From assembly GCF_003966145.1 (NCBI RefSeq), contig NZ_RXNR01000025.1, forward strand, positions 1-56,666: a stretch of 56,666 nucleotides of DNA. Reading direction: 5' to 3'. The DNA is from Lysinibacillus telephonicus. GTDB lineage: Bacteria > Bacillota > Bacilli > Bacillales_A > Planococcaceae. The notes beneath the pieces were generated by a model, which saw nothing but the letters and a program-made list of their open reading frames with translations, was not told the DNA's origin and did not search any database. The position numbers and the translations under genes are program-made. Of this stretch, positions 18,745-27,119 are shown piece after piece (position 1 is the stretch's first letter; every line of letters begins with the position of its first letter).

Positions 18745-19872
18745 ATGAAAATTCAATCGGCAATTTTACGTTCATCTGGAGTACAGCATCCATATGCAGA
18801 AAGTAAGCCAATTCAAATTGAAACGGTGGAACTTGATTCGCCTCAAGCAGGAGAAGTCCTTGTAAAAATAAAAGCGGCAAGTCTTTGCCACTCAGATTTA
18901 TCCGTTATTAATGGAAGCCGTCCACGTCCACTTCCAATGGCATTGGGTCATGAAGCTTCTGGAGTAGTAGAGCAAGTAGGCGAAGGGGTAACAAATTTTT
19001 CACCGGGGGATAAAGTAATTTGTGTGTTTGTTCCTAGCTGCGGACATTGTATTCCTTGCTCAGAAGGACGTCCAGCACTTTGTGAGCCTGGTGCAGAGGC
19101 GAATGGAGCAGGTACATTGTTGGGCGGTGGAGTTCGCATTCACTCTGAAACAGAGGATATTGGCCATCATGTTGGCGTTTCTGCTTTTTCAGAATACGTT
19201 GTTGTATCAGAAAATTCCCTCGTAAAAGTAGATGAAGATTTACCATTTGAAAAGCTTGCTTTATTTGGCTGTGCGGTTATTACAGGGGTAGGAGCTGTTG
19301 TCAATACAGCCAATATTAAACTCGGCAGTACTGTCGCAGTTGTTGGTTTAGGCGGAATTGGATTAAGTGCGCTGCTGGGAGCAATTGCTTCAGGTGCTCG
19401 TGAGGTAATAGCCATCGATATTAATGAAAATAAATTAAAGCAAGCAAAAGAATTGGGTGCTACCGCTGTGTTCAACTCTAGAGATACTGATGTTGTTGAT
19501 CAAGTAAAAGCATATACAAATGGCGGAGTTGATTTTGCATTTGAAACTGCTGGTGTTGTTGCAGCAATGGACGTAGCATATGCAATTACAAAACGTGGAG
19601 GTACTACAACAACTACTGGATTACCTCACCCAGAACATAAATTCGCATTTCCATATGTATCATTAACTGCAGAAGAAAAAACGTTAAAGGGCTCATATAT
19701 CGGCAGTTGTGTTCCGAAACGTGATATCCCTCGTTTTATTCATATGATGAAACAAGGTCGTTTACCAGTTGATAAATTATTATCAAATATTATTTCGCTA
19801 GAAGAAATTAATGAAGGTTTCGATTTATTAGCAAAAGGCGACTCTTCACGAATCATAATAAAAATGGACTGA
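18745..19872 (+). CDS. Zinc-dependent alcohol dehydrogenase (MDR superfamily)
   Basis: A 375-residue medium-chain dehydrogenase. Catalytic zinc ligands are in LCHSD, the GHEASG motif and FGCAV. The structural zinc cysteines are in CGHCIPCSEGRPALC, and the NAD Rossmann motif is GLGGIG. The long insertion around GGGVRIHSE is typical of class III-like enzymes. It oxidises a primary or secondary alcohol with NAD. The start follows an aagggga site 14 bases after the ALDH stop, and the next gene begins ten bases after its own stop, so all three are one transcript. Confidence 0.85.
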   Translation: MKIQSAILRSSGVQHPYAESKPIQIETVELDSPQAGEVLVKIKAASLCHSDLSVINGSRPRPLPMALGHEASGVVEQVGEGVTNFSPGDKVICVFVPSCGHCIPCSEGRPALCEPGAEANGAGTLLGGGVRIHSETEDIGHHVGVSAFSEYVVVSENSLVKVDEDLPFEKLALFGCAVITGVGAVVNTANIKLGSTVAVVGLGGIGLSALLGAIASGAREVIAIDINENKLKQAKELGATAVFNSRDTDVVDQVKAYTNGGVDFAFETAGVVAAMDVAYAITKRGGTTTTTGLPHPEHKFAFPYVSLTAEEKTLKGSYIGSCVPKRDIPRFIHMMKQGRLPVDKLLSNIISLEEINEGFDLLAKGDSSRIIIKMD

Positions 19873-19882
19873 GGTGTTTTAA

Positions 19883-21226
19883 TTGATTAGCAAACAAATA
19901 GCACAATACGTAGCAGCACTATCATATGATCAGTTACCTGAAGAAGTTGTAAAGTTTACAAAGCTTTGTATTTTAGATTACTTTTCTTCCCTAATAAAAG
20001 GTAGGGATGCCAAACCGGTACAAATAATGAGCGAAGTTGTTCAACAGCTTGGTGGAACCACGCAGGCAACCACGATAACAGGGCTGAAAACAAATGTAGC
20101 AAATGCTGCGTTTGTCAACGGTGGTGCTAGTCATGTGATTGAATTAGATGATATTCATAAAGCATCGATTGTCCATGCGGCAACTGTCATTATGCCTGCT
20201 GCAATAGCAGTTGCAGAATGGAAACAGCTTTCTGGAAAAGAATTAATTACGGCAATTGTTGCAGGTTATGAAATTGCCTTTCGGGTAGGAGAAACTGTAT
20301 CTCCATCTCACTACTACTATTTCCATAATACTGCTACGTGTGGAACGTTTGGTGCTACTGTCGCAGTTGCAAAGCTATTAAACTTATCAGAAATTCAGAT
20401 AATTGAAGCTTTAGGATCTGCTGGAACACAAGCGGCCGGGCTTTGGGAGTTTATCGAAGATGGTGCGATGAGCAAGCAGCTGCATCCTGGAAAAGCAGCA
20501 ATGCATGGAGTATTAAGCTGTTTTCTAGCAGAAAAAGGATTTACGGGAGCGAAGCAAATTTTTGAAGGGCGTAGAGGATTTTTTGAAGCAATGGCAGATG
20601 AATATGACCAAACTAAAATGACGATGGGTTTAGGTGAGCAATATAAAATTATCGAAAACTCATTTAAAGTGCATGCTTCTTGCCGCCATACTCATTCTGT
20701 TATGGATCTGCTTGTGAGTTATTATAAAAAAGTAAAAGAGAAAGACATTGCCACAATTGAAAAAATCCAAATTGGAACATATGAAGTTGCTTTAAATATA
20801 ACGGATGATCCAAATCCCAATACGATTTATGCAGCAAAATTTAGCTTGCAATTTTGTGCAGCCTTAGCACTCCTAACAGGTTCAGGGGGATATAATAGCT
20901 TTAATGAAAAAACACTGCAGGATTCTTCTATACGTGAACTCATGAAAAAAATTGAAGTATATGTTCATGAGGAAATTAATGAGGCATACCCGATTGAATG
21001 GGGGGCTACAGTTAAAGTTTATTGGAGTAATGGTGAAATAGATGAAATGACAAGTCAATATCCAGTAGGAGATCCTGAAAATCCAGTAAACGAAGAAACA
21101 TTGCTATTAAAATTCCACGAATTAGCAAGTAATTATAGTGGAAATAAAAGAGATAAAATAATAGAAATAATATTGAATCTTGATGAATATAAATCCAGTG
21201 ATTTAATGGATGCCATTTCAAGTTAA
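19883..21226 (+). CDS. MmgE/PrpD family protein
   Basis: A 447-residue MmgE/PrpD superfamily protein. Family members dehydrate 2-methylcitrate or act on related hydroxy-di/tricarboxylates, and other members isomerise itaconate-like acids. Typical segments are the early helix KFTKLCILDYFSSLIKGR, NGGASHVIELDDIHKASIVHA, AGYEIAFRVG and the late HASCRHTHSVMD. The start is TTG at 19883 with gaggtg six bases upstream. Methylcitrate synthase and lyase genes are absent, so a propionate role is unlikely. It presumably processes the acid made by the upstream dehydrogenases. Ends at a strong terminator. Confidence 0.8.
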   Translation: MISKQIAQYVAALSYDQLPEEVVKFTKLCILDYFSSLIKGRDAKPVQIMSEVVQQLGGTTQATTITGLKTNVANAAFVNGGASHVIELDDIHKASIVHAATVIMPAAIAVAEWKQLSGKELITAIVAGYEIAFRVGETVSPSHYYYFHNTATCGTFGATVAVAKLLNLSEIQIIEALGSAGTQAAGLWEFIEDGAMSKQLHPGKAAMHGVLSCFLAEKGFTGAKQIFEGRRGFFEAMADEYDQTKMTMGLGEQYKIIENSFKVHASCRHTHSVMDLLVSYYKKVKEKDIATIEKIQIGTYEVALNITDDPNPNTIYAAKFSLQFCAALALLTGSGGYNSFNEKTLQDSSIRELMKKIEVYVHEEINEAYPIEWGATVKVYWSNGEIDEMTSQYPVGDPENPVNEETLLLKFHELASNYSGNKRDKIIEIILNLDEYKSSDLMDAISS

Positions 21227-21244
21227 ATAATTAACAATTTTTTT

Positions 21245-21284
21245 AACCTACTGTCGAATTTTTGGTTCGACAGTAGGTTTTTAT
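21245..21284 (+). terminator. Rho-independent terminator of the catabolic cluster
   Basis: A fourteen-base perfect stem aacctactgtcgaa / ttcgacagtaggtt with a seven-base loop is followed by ttttat. Confidence 0.8.
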
Positions 21285-21362
21285 AATGAGTAATTATATC
21301 TCCGTGTTTGTCTAGCTTCATTCTAGTATAATGGTGATAACAAAAAAACTGAGAGGTACAAT

Positions 21363-23120
21363 ATGTTACAACAAGCAAGACAAGTATTAAAACAATATTT
21401 TGGCTATGATTCATTTAGAATCGGACAAGAGCAAGTAATACAAAATGTATTAGAGGGGCGTGATACATTATGTGTTATGCCTACTGGTGGTGGGAAATCA
21501 GTATGCTATCAAATTCCATCACTATGCTCAGATGGAACTACCATTGTCATATCACCGCTTATTTCTTTAATGAAGGACCAAGTAGACATTTTACGTTCTA
21601 ATGGGATTCCAGCAGCATTTATTAATAGCTCTTTAACGTACAGTCAAATTGACCAAACAATGGAAGATGTTCGCAATGGATTAACTAAACTACTTTATAT
21701 TGCACCTGAACGGCTAGAAAACGAATCATTTTGTAAAGAACTTTCCCAATTAAACGTCCCTTTTGTGGCGATAGATGAGGCACATTGTATATCGCAATGG
21801 GGACATGATTTTAGACCGAGTTATCGAATCATCTCTAACCTCGTATCCCTATGGAACAAAAAACCAACATTGATTGCATTAACTGCAACCGCTACACCCT
21901 CTGTAATCGATGATATTTGTTCATTGTTAGCTATTGATGAAGAGGATGTCTACATAACTGGCTTTTCCCGTGAAAATCTATCATTCAAAGTATTAGTTGG
22001 TGTGGATAAGGATAAGTATGTCAAAAAATACATTCAAAGCTATCCAAATGAGACAGGAATTATTTATGCTGCAACGAGAAAATCGGTAGAAAGTGTATAT
22101 GAAATGTTATTAAAATCAGGGGTTCGGGTTGCAAAATATCATGCGGGTATGACTGAAACAGAGAGAACGAAAGAACAAAATCGTTTTTTAAATGATGAGG
22201 TTCAAATAATTGTTGCTACGAATGCATTTGGAATGGGTATAAACAAAACGAATGTTCGCTTCGTGATTCACTATCAAATGCCGAGAAATATGGAAAGCTA
22301 TTATCAAGAAGCAGGCAGGGCAGGAAGAGATGGCTTACCGAGTGAATGTATTTTGTTGTATAGCTCTGTAGATGAGCAGACCCAACGTTTTTTAATCGAT
22401 CAATCACTAGACCGTTCTCGGATTCCATTTGAATTAAAAAAATTACAAACAATGGTAGATTATTGTCATACACAACATTGCTTACAAGCATACATTGTTG
22501 AATATTTTGGAGAACAAGTATCACAAGAATGTGGGCAATGTGGCAATTGTACTGATGAACGTCCGAAAACAGATGTAACAGAAGAGACTCAAAAGGTTTT
22601 ATCCTGCGTTGTAAGAATGGGTCAGAAGTTTGGCAAGACAATTACTGCAGATGTATTAGCAGGAGCACGCAATAAAAAGGTTGTAGACTTTAAGCATTTA
22701 TCAACATATGGCATATTAAAGCCAATGTCTTCAAAGGAAGTTTCAAGATTCATCGAATTTTTAATTGCCGAAAAGCTTTTATCTGTTAAACCAGGTCAAT
22801 ATCCTACGATTTACGTTTCAGAAAAAGGAAAAGAAGTATTAATTGGTGATAGAAAAGTATTAAGACGATTAAGTGAGGAGCCGAAAGTCGTTATAAAAGA
22901 TGATCCATTATTTGAACATTTGCGTGCCCTTCGAAAACAAATAGCAGATCGAGAGAGCGTACCACCGTTTGTAGTATTTTCCGATAAAACATTAAGAGAC
23001 ATGTGCGAAAAGAAACCGATAGATGAAGAATCATTTTTGGACGTAAGTGGAGTTGGACAAAATAAACTAGAAAGATATGGGGAAGTGTTTATTGAAGCTA
23101 TAAGAGAATTTGTTTCATAA
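21363..23120 (+). CDS. recQ: ATP-dependent DNA helicase RecQ
   Basis: A 585-residue superfamily 2 helicase with the full RecQ layout. The helicase core occupies about 1-340, with PTGGGKS (Walker A, about 40-46), DEAHCISQWGHDFRPSY and the motif VI segment QEAGRAGRDG. The zinc-binding subdomain is CLQAY with CGQCGNC. A winged helix follows, then an HRDC domain from about 510 to the end (LRKQIADRESVPPFVVFSD). It unwinds recombination intermediates. ATG follows gagagg, and a TATAAT box lies about 30 bases upstream. It is monocistronic, and no defence-type partner lies next to it. Confidence 0.92.
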   Translation: MLQQARQVLKQYFGYDSFRIGQEQVIQNVLEGRDTLCVMPTGGGKSVCYQIPSLCSDGTTIVISPLISLMKDQVDILRSNGIPAAFINSSLTYSQIDQTMEDVRNGLTKLLYIAPERLENESFCKELSQLNVPFVAIDEAHCISQWGHDFRPSYRIISNLVSLWNKKPTLIALTATATPSVIDDICSLLAIDEEDVYITGFSRENLSFKVLVGVDKDKYVKKYIQSYPNETGIIYAATRKSVESVYEMLLKSGVRVAKYHAGMTETERTKEQNRFLNDEVQIIVATNAFGMGINKTNVRFVIHYQMPRNMESYYQEAGRAGRDGLPSECILLYSSVDEQTQRFLIDQSLDRSRIPFELKKLQTMVDYCHTQHCLQAYIVEYFGEQVSQECGQCGNCTDERPKTDVTEETQKVLSCVVRMGQKFGKTITADVLAGARNKKVVDFKHLSTYGILKPMSSKEVSRFIEFLIAEKLLSVKPGQYPTIYVSEKGKEVLIGDRKVLRRLSEEPKVVIKDDPLFEHLRALRKQIADRESVPPFVVFSDKTLRDMCEKKPIDEESFLDVSGVGQNKLERYGEVFIEAIREFVS

Positions 23121-23572
23121 ATTTATATAACGGTTTTAAATTTATGAATGCTAAAAATTAGGATATACAGGGTGGCGATTTATATCGAATGAATCAGTGG
23201 ATTGTATATTTTATTTGTAATAGTCGTAGCAACTATACCCTAAACGAAGTCGTGATTATTAAATATCGCGGCTTCTTTTTATTTCAATACATATGAAATT
23301 TTATATTATAAGAATTTAAGTTATTTTTTAGAATTTTTATTCATTAATTAAGAATAATTTATCATTTGCTCGAATAAAAAATAGAATATAATAATTGATG
23401 TATTTTAGTAAGCGATAACTATAAAATGACGTTTGATATTATAAAACACAAAAATTTTTTAGATTTTAGACATAGTGTTTTAGATTAATAAAGCATCAAA
23501 ATAATAAAAGTTATTTTTTAACTAAAAGCAAAAACGCTGTTTTACATTATCAAATCAAAGAGGTGCATTGTT
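23121..23572. other. Intergenic region with terminator
   Basis: Apart from the recQ terminator at 23246-23281, this is AT-rich DNA with no credible gene. The part nearest 23573 must hold the promoter and operator of the IclR gene, but I cannot pick out a convincing site. Confidence 0.4.
23246..23281 (+). terminator. Terminator downstream of recQ
   Basis: The stem gaagtcgtgat / atatcgcggcttc uses two G-T pairs and is followed by a T-run. Confidence 0.6.
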
Positions 23573-24358
23573 TTGCCAATTATTCAATCCGTAGCAAGAT
23601 CTTTAGAAATACTCGAATTATTTGATGAAAACACTCGTGAACTTTCAATTAAAGAAATTAGTAATAGGCTTGATTTGCATAAGAGTACCGTTCATTCCTT
23701 ATTAAAAACATTAATGCATTACGGTTATATCGCTCAAAATACAACAACTAGCGATTATCATCTTGGATGGAAATTGTATGAAAGAGGAAATTTGGTGACG
23801 AGTCAGCTTGATTTACGGGCAATAGCTAGAAAACATTTAGAAAAGTTGAATCAACAAACAAATAATACAGTCCACTTAGTACAACTATTAGGCAATGAAG
23901 CTGTATATATTGACAAAATTAATGGAACAGGAACTTTAGTTGTCCAATCTCGCATAGGAAAAAGAGTTCAGTTACATTCATCTGCGGTTGGGAAAGTATT
24001 AGCAGCACATTTAGATGAAAAAGACTTCAATAAAATTTTCTCTGGCTATCAATTTATAAAGCGAACACAACGTTCAATTGAATCCATGGAAGAATTTTTA
24101 GAGGAAATCAAAAAAGTAAGAATGAATCATTTTGCCATAGATAATGAAGAAAATGAAGAAGGCGTCATTTGTTATGCACTACCAATTCGAGATTATACAA
24201 AAAAAGTAACAGCGGCAGTAAGTGTCTCGACTCCCAAAGCAATCTTTAATGAAGAGATAGCGGAAAGCAATAAAAAGTATTTGAAACTTTGCGTTGATTA
24301 TATATCTAAGGAATTGGGATATACCGAATGTTCAATATCAAAGAGGGATTTAGCTTAA
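23573..24358 (+). CDS. IclR family transcriptional regulator
   Basis: A 261-residue IclR regulator. The N-terminal winged HTH covers about residues 5-65 (RSLEILELF, LDLHKSTVHSLLKTLMHYGY). The C-terminal effector domain covers about 80-250, with LHSSAVGKVLAA and EEGVICYALPIRDY as typical motifs. The start is TTG at 23573 with aaagaggtg seven bases upstream. It lies 147 bases upstream of kdgT in the same direction and most likely controls that operon in response to a sugar acid or intermediate. The cluster at 16-21 kb is a less likely second target. Confidence 0.88.
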   Translation: MPIIQSVARSLEILELFDENTRELSIKEISNRLDLHKSTVHSLLKTLMHYGYIAQNTTTSDYHLGWKLYERGNLVTSQLDLRAIARKHLEKLNQQTNNTVHLVQLLGNEAVYIDKINGTGTLVVQSRIGKRVQLHSSAVGKVLAAHLDEKDFNKIFSGYQFIKRTQRSIESMEEFLEEIKKVRMNHFAIDNEENEEGVICYALPIRDYTKKVTAAVSVSTPKAIFNEEIAESNKKYLKLCVDYISKELGYTECSISKRDLA

Positions 24359-24449
24359 AATGGTAGCTTTATAGAATTATATTAACGATGAATAGGGTTA
24401 GGGGGGCTGTCAAACGAAGAGTGATCACGCTCACAGTATTCAATAATTT

Positions 24450-24463
24450 GTAAGCGTTCTCAT
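24450..24463 (+). promoter_or_regulatory. cre site (CcpA catabolite-repression operator)
   Basis: TGTAAGCGTTCTCA fits the Bacillus cre consensus TGWAANCGNTNWCA at every defined position. It lies 43 bases before the kdgT start, between the IclR gene and the operon, where CcpA binding would block transcription in the presence of preferred sugars. Confidence 0.7.
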
Positions 24464-24505
24464 AAGGGGTGTCTATTTTTTATTTCTTAAAAGGGGGAAA
24501 TTTAG

Positions 24506-25663
24506 ATGAAAATTAAAGATACGATCGATCGTATCCCGGGGGGCTTAATGATTGTTCCATTGTTTTTAGGAGCTTTGATTAATACAGTGGATCAATTACA
24601 TCTACCGTTTATTATGGAATTTTTAAAGTCGCTTGGAGTTTCTCCGACAGCAGATGGGCATTATGAGTTTTTAAGAATCGGAGGATTTTCTGAAGCTTTA
24701 TTTAAAAATGGGGCAAATACGTTATGTGCGCTTTTCTTATTCTGTGCTGGCAGTCAGATGAATCTTCGAGTGGGAGGAATTGCTCTTAAAAAGGGAGTTA
24801 TTTTAACAACATCAAAATATGCGGCAGGAATTACAATCGGATTTATTTGGGGTATATTATCTGACCCTGTTAGCGGATTTCTTGGGTTATCTACAATGGC
24901 GATAATTGCAGCAATGACAAATGGGAATGGTGGTATGTATGCAGCTTTAACTGGACAATATGGAAATCGTTCTGATGTAGGTGCAACTGCAGTACTTTCA
25001 TTAAATGACGGACCATTTTTTACATTAATGGCACTAGGAATGATGGGGTCGCAATTTCCAATCATTGCTTTTGTAGCTGTGCTTTTACCAATTGCGATTG
25101 GAATGCTATTAGGCAATCTTGATCCTAAAGTACGAGACTTTTTAGCCCCTGCTGAAAATATAGTTATTCCATTTTTCGCATTTGCTTTAGGTGCAAATAT
25201 GAATTTAAAGAATTTCTTCAATTCTGAAGTAGTATTAGCAGGTCTTGTATTAGCTTTAATGACAATAATTATTTCTGGTGGTTTTATGGTAATAGCATTT
25301 AAAATCTTCAAACAAAAAAGCTATATTGCACCTTGGGCTGAAGCATCAACTGCCGGTAATGCCGTGGCAACTCCAGCAGCTATTGCCGCTGCTGCAACAG
25401 TAGCCAGTGGAACGGGATTAATGACTGCCGCTGAGGCGCAAGTTTATCAAGATATTGTAGCCATCGCAACTGCGCAAATTTCAGTTGCAACTATTACAAC
25501 AGCTCTTTTAGTACCATTCGCTGTTATACTAGCTGACAAATATCAAAGAAAAAGAGGCATTATTGGAACGTTAGAAGACGATGAATTACGGAAATCATTA
25601 GAACGACAAAATACTGTTAAATCGGTTCCGGAAAGAGGACTTGGGGGTGTGCAAGGTGAGTAA
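24506..25663 (+). CDS. 2-keto-3-deoxygluconate permease family transporter (KdgT-like)
   Basis: A 385-residue integral membrane protein with about ten hydrophobic segments. Its motifs are those of the KdgT family: IPGGLMIVPLFLGALINT at the N-terminus, TNGNGGMYAALTGQYG, LNDGPFFTLMALG and WAEASTAGNAVATPAAIAA. It imports 2-keto-3-deoxygluconate or a related sugar acid by proton symport. ATG follows aaaggggg. Its last eight bases overlap the start of the next gene, so uptake and catabolism are translationally linked. A cre site lies upstream. The KdgK and KdgA genes needed to use KDG are absent. Confidence 0.85.
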   Translation: MKIKDTIDRIPGGLMIVPLFLGALINTVDQLHLPFIMEFLKSLGVSPTADGHYEFLRIGGFSEALFKNGANTLCALFLFCAGSQMNLRVGGIALKKGVILTTSKYAAGITIGFIWGILSDPVSGFLGLSTMAIIAAMTNGNGGMYAALTGQYGNRSDVGATAVLSLNDGPFFTLMALGMMGSQFPIIAFVAVLLPIAIGMLLGNLDPKVRDFLAPAENIVIPFFAFALGANMNLKNFFNSEVVLAGLVLALMTIIISGGFMVIAFKIFKQKSYIAPWAEASTAGNAVATPAAIAAAATVASGTGLMTAAEAQVYQDIVAIATAQISVATITTALLVPFAVILADKYQRKRGIIGTLEDDELRKSLERQNTVKSVPERGLGGVQGE

Positions 25664-26771
25664 AACATTCAAGGGATATGTCCGTGATAACCATTCAGTA
25701 GGTACACGAAATTATATAGGTGTCATTTCTACAGTTGTTTGTTCAAGTGTTGTAACAAGGGATATTGCGAAAACAATACCCGAAGGAATCCCTGTTGTCC
25801 ATGCAAACGGCTGCGCTCAATTAGGAGATGACTTTAAATTAACGAAAAATACATTAAAAGGGGTTGTTGCAAATCCAAATATTTATGCATCACTTTTAGT
25901 AGGCTTAGGTTGCGAAACAAACCAAGTTTCAATTCTATTAGATGAAACAATAGATTCAAAGCCTAAAGCTGGTTTCAGCATTCAACAAATGGCTGGTGGA
26001 ACAAATACATTACAACAAGGGTCGAAAATTGTTCGCGAATGGTCAAATAGTTTGAAAGAACTACAACGCACAGAAATACCTATTTCTAACTTGAAACTAG
26101 GTATACTCCCTATTGATTTAACAGTTGAAGACTATGTTTTCGCATCGAAAACAATTTTGGCTACTATTCAATCACTTGTTGAACAAAAAGCAACAGTCGT
26201 ATTAGGCATGACAGATAAAATGGAAAGAGTATTAGAAAATGTTCAACATCAAGCGAATGACGAAGTAGTAAAGCAACAATTACTTGCAATTAGTTCTAGT
26301 AAAACAAGGCAAACTTGGGACAAAGTCAATCCTAATGAGAGTAACTATCTCAAATATAATGAGGCAGATTTAGCATTAGGAAAAGCAGAGCTTGAATTTA
26401 TTAAAGACGTTCCAATTCAATCAATTGTTAAATATGCAGAAATACCTAAGAGCAGCGGACTTCATTTAGCACTAATGCCGAACAATGTTATTGAAAGCGC
26501 TTCAAATCTAGTGGCTAGTGGCTGTAATTTAATTATCTTCTTAACCATTCGTCCAATATTTACAGGTACAATTGCAGTACCCTGTATGACAGTAGGAATT
26601 CAACAGAAAAAAGATGTAAGTATGGAAATGATAGATTACGTAATTAATAGGGATTCAACTCCAGTTCAGCTAATTGAAGAGATGATTGAAGTGGCTTCAG
26701 GAAAATTAACAAAACTAGAAACATTTAAACTAGAAGAATTTGCTATTTCACATATTGGTACAACGTTTTAA
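25656..26771 (+). CDS. UxaA-family large subunit A (C-terminal motifs lost)
   Basis: A 371-residue protein related to the large catalytic domain of altronate/galactarate dehydratases. The N-terminal half keeps family features: GTRNYIGVISTVVCSS, NGCAQLGDD, LLVGLGCETNQ and IQQMAGGT. In the second half the ECGGSD, GGLTTLEEKSLG and DTPGYD-type motifs are missing; the last position reads LALMPNN. I chose GTG at 25656, with gggggtg six bases upstream, because the product then begins MSKTFKGYVR like its paralogue at 27120. It overlaps kdgT by eight bases. It may be a structural or half-site partner of the paralogue. Confidence 0.7.
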   Translation: MSKTFKGYVRDNHSVGTRNYIGVISTVVCSSVVTRDIAKTIPEGIPVVHANGCAQLGDDFKLTKNTLKGVVANPNIYASLLVGLGCETNQVSILLDETIDSKPKAGFSIQQMAGGTNTLQQGSKIVREWSNSLKELQRTEIPISNLKLGILPIDLTVEDYVFASKTILATIQSLVEQKATVVLGMTDKMERVLENVQHQANDEVVKQQLLAISSSKTRQTWDKVNPNESNYLKYNEADLALGKAELEFIKDVPIQSIVKYAEIPKSSGLHLALMPNNVIESASNLVASGCNLIIFLTIRPIFTGTIAVPCMTVGIQQKKDVSMEMIDYVINRDSTPVQLIEEMIEVASGKLTKLETFKLEEFAISHIGTTF

Positions 26772-26799
26772 TAAACTTGATGGAAGGGAGTTTAACGGT

Positions 26800-27105
26800 T
26801 TGAAAGTGAATAATGCAATTAAATTACATCCATCTGACAATGTAGTGGTTGCACTAAATTCGTTAGAGGTTGGTGAACATATTTTAATCGATGAAATTGG
26901 TTTAGTTCAAGAAGTAAAAGATAAAATCCCATATGGACACAAAGTTTGTATACAAGAGATTAAAAAGGGTGAAAAAATATTAAAGTATGGTGAATGTATG
27001 GGGATTGCAACAAATGATATTAAAGTAGGGCATCATGTTCATGTACACAATGTCCGTGGACTTAAGGAATCGGAAAGGCTAGTGTCTGTCGTAGACTTTG
27101 CGTAA
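26800..27105 (+). CDS. UxaA-family SAF-domain small subunit
   Basis: A 101-residue SAF-fold protein corresponding to the N-terminal domain of altronate dehydratase, encoded here as a separate subunit. Typical motifs are IKLHPSDNVVVALNSLEVG, PYGHKVCIQEIKKGEKILKYGE, IGIAT-like MGIATNDIKVGHHVHVHN and VRGL. The start is TTG at 26800, nine bases after gggag; GTG at 26806 is an alternative, and upstream in-frame starts lie inside the preceding gene. The domain contributes substrate-binding residues to the dehydratase active site in the family. It sits between the two large-subunit genes. Confidence 0.8.
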   Translation: MKVNNAIKLHPSDNVVVALNSLEVGEHILIDEIGLVQEVKDKIPYGHKVCIQEIKKGEKILKYGECMGIATNDIKVGHHVHVHNVRGLKESERLVSVVDFA

Positions 27106-27119
27106 AAGGAGAGTGAAGT

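Noticed and set aside
21363-23120. RecQ helicase as part of a phage-defence module
   Set aside because: Full-length housekeeping RecQ with HRDC domain, own start and flanking terminators; no nuclease, cyclase or other partner beside it.
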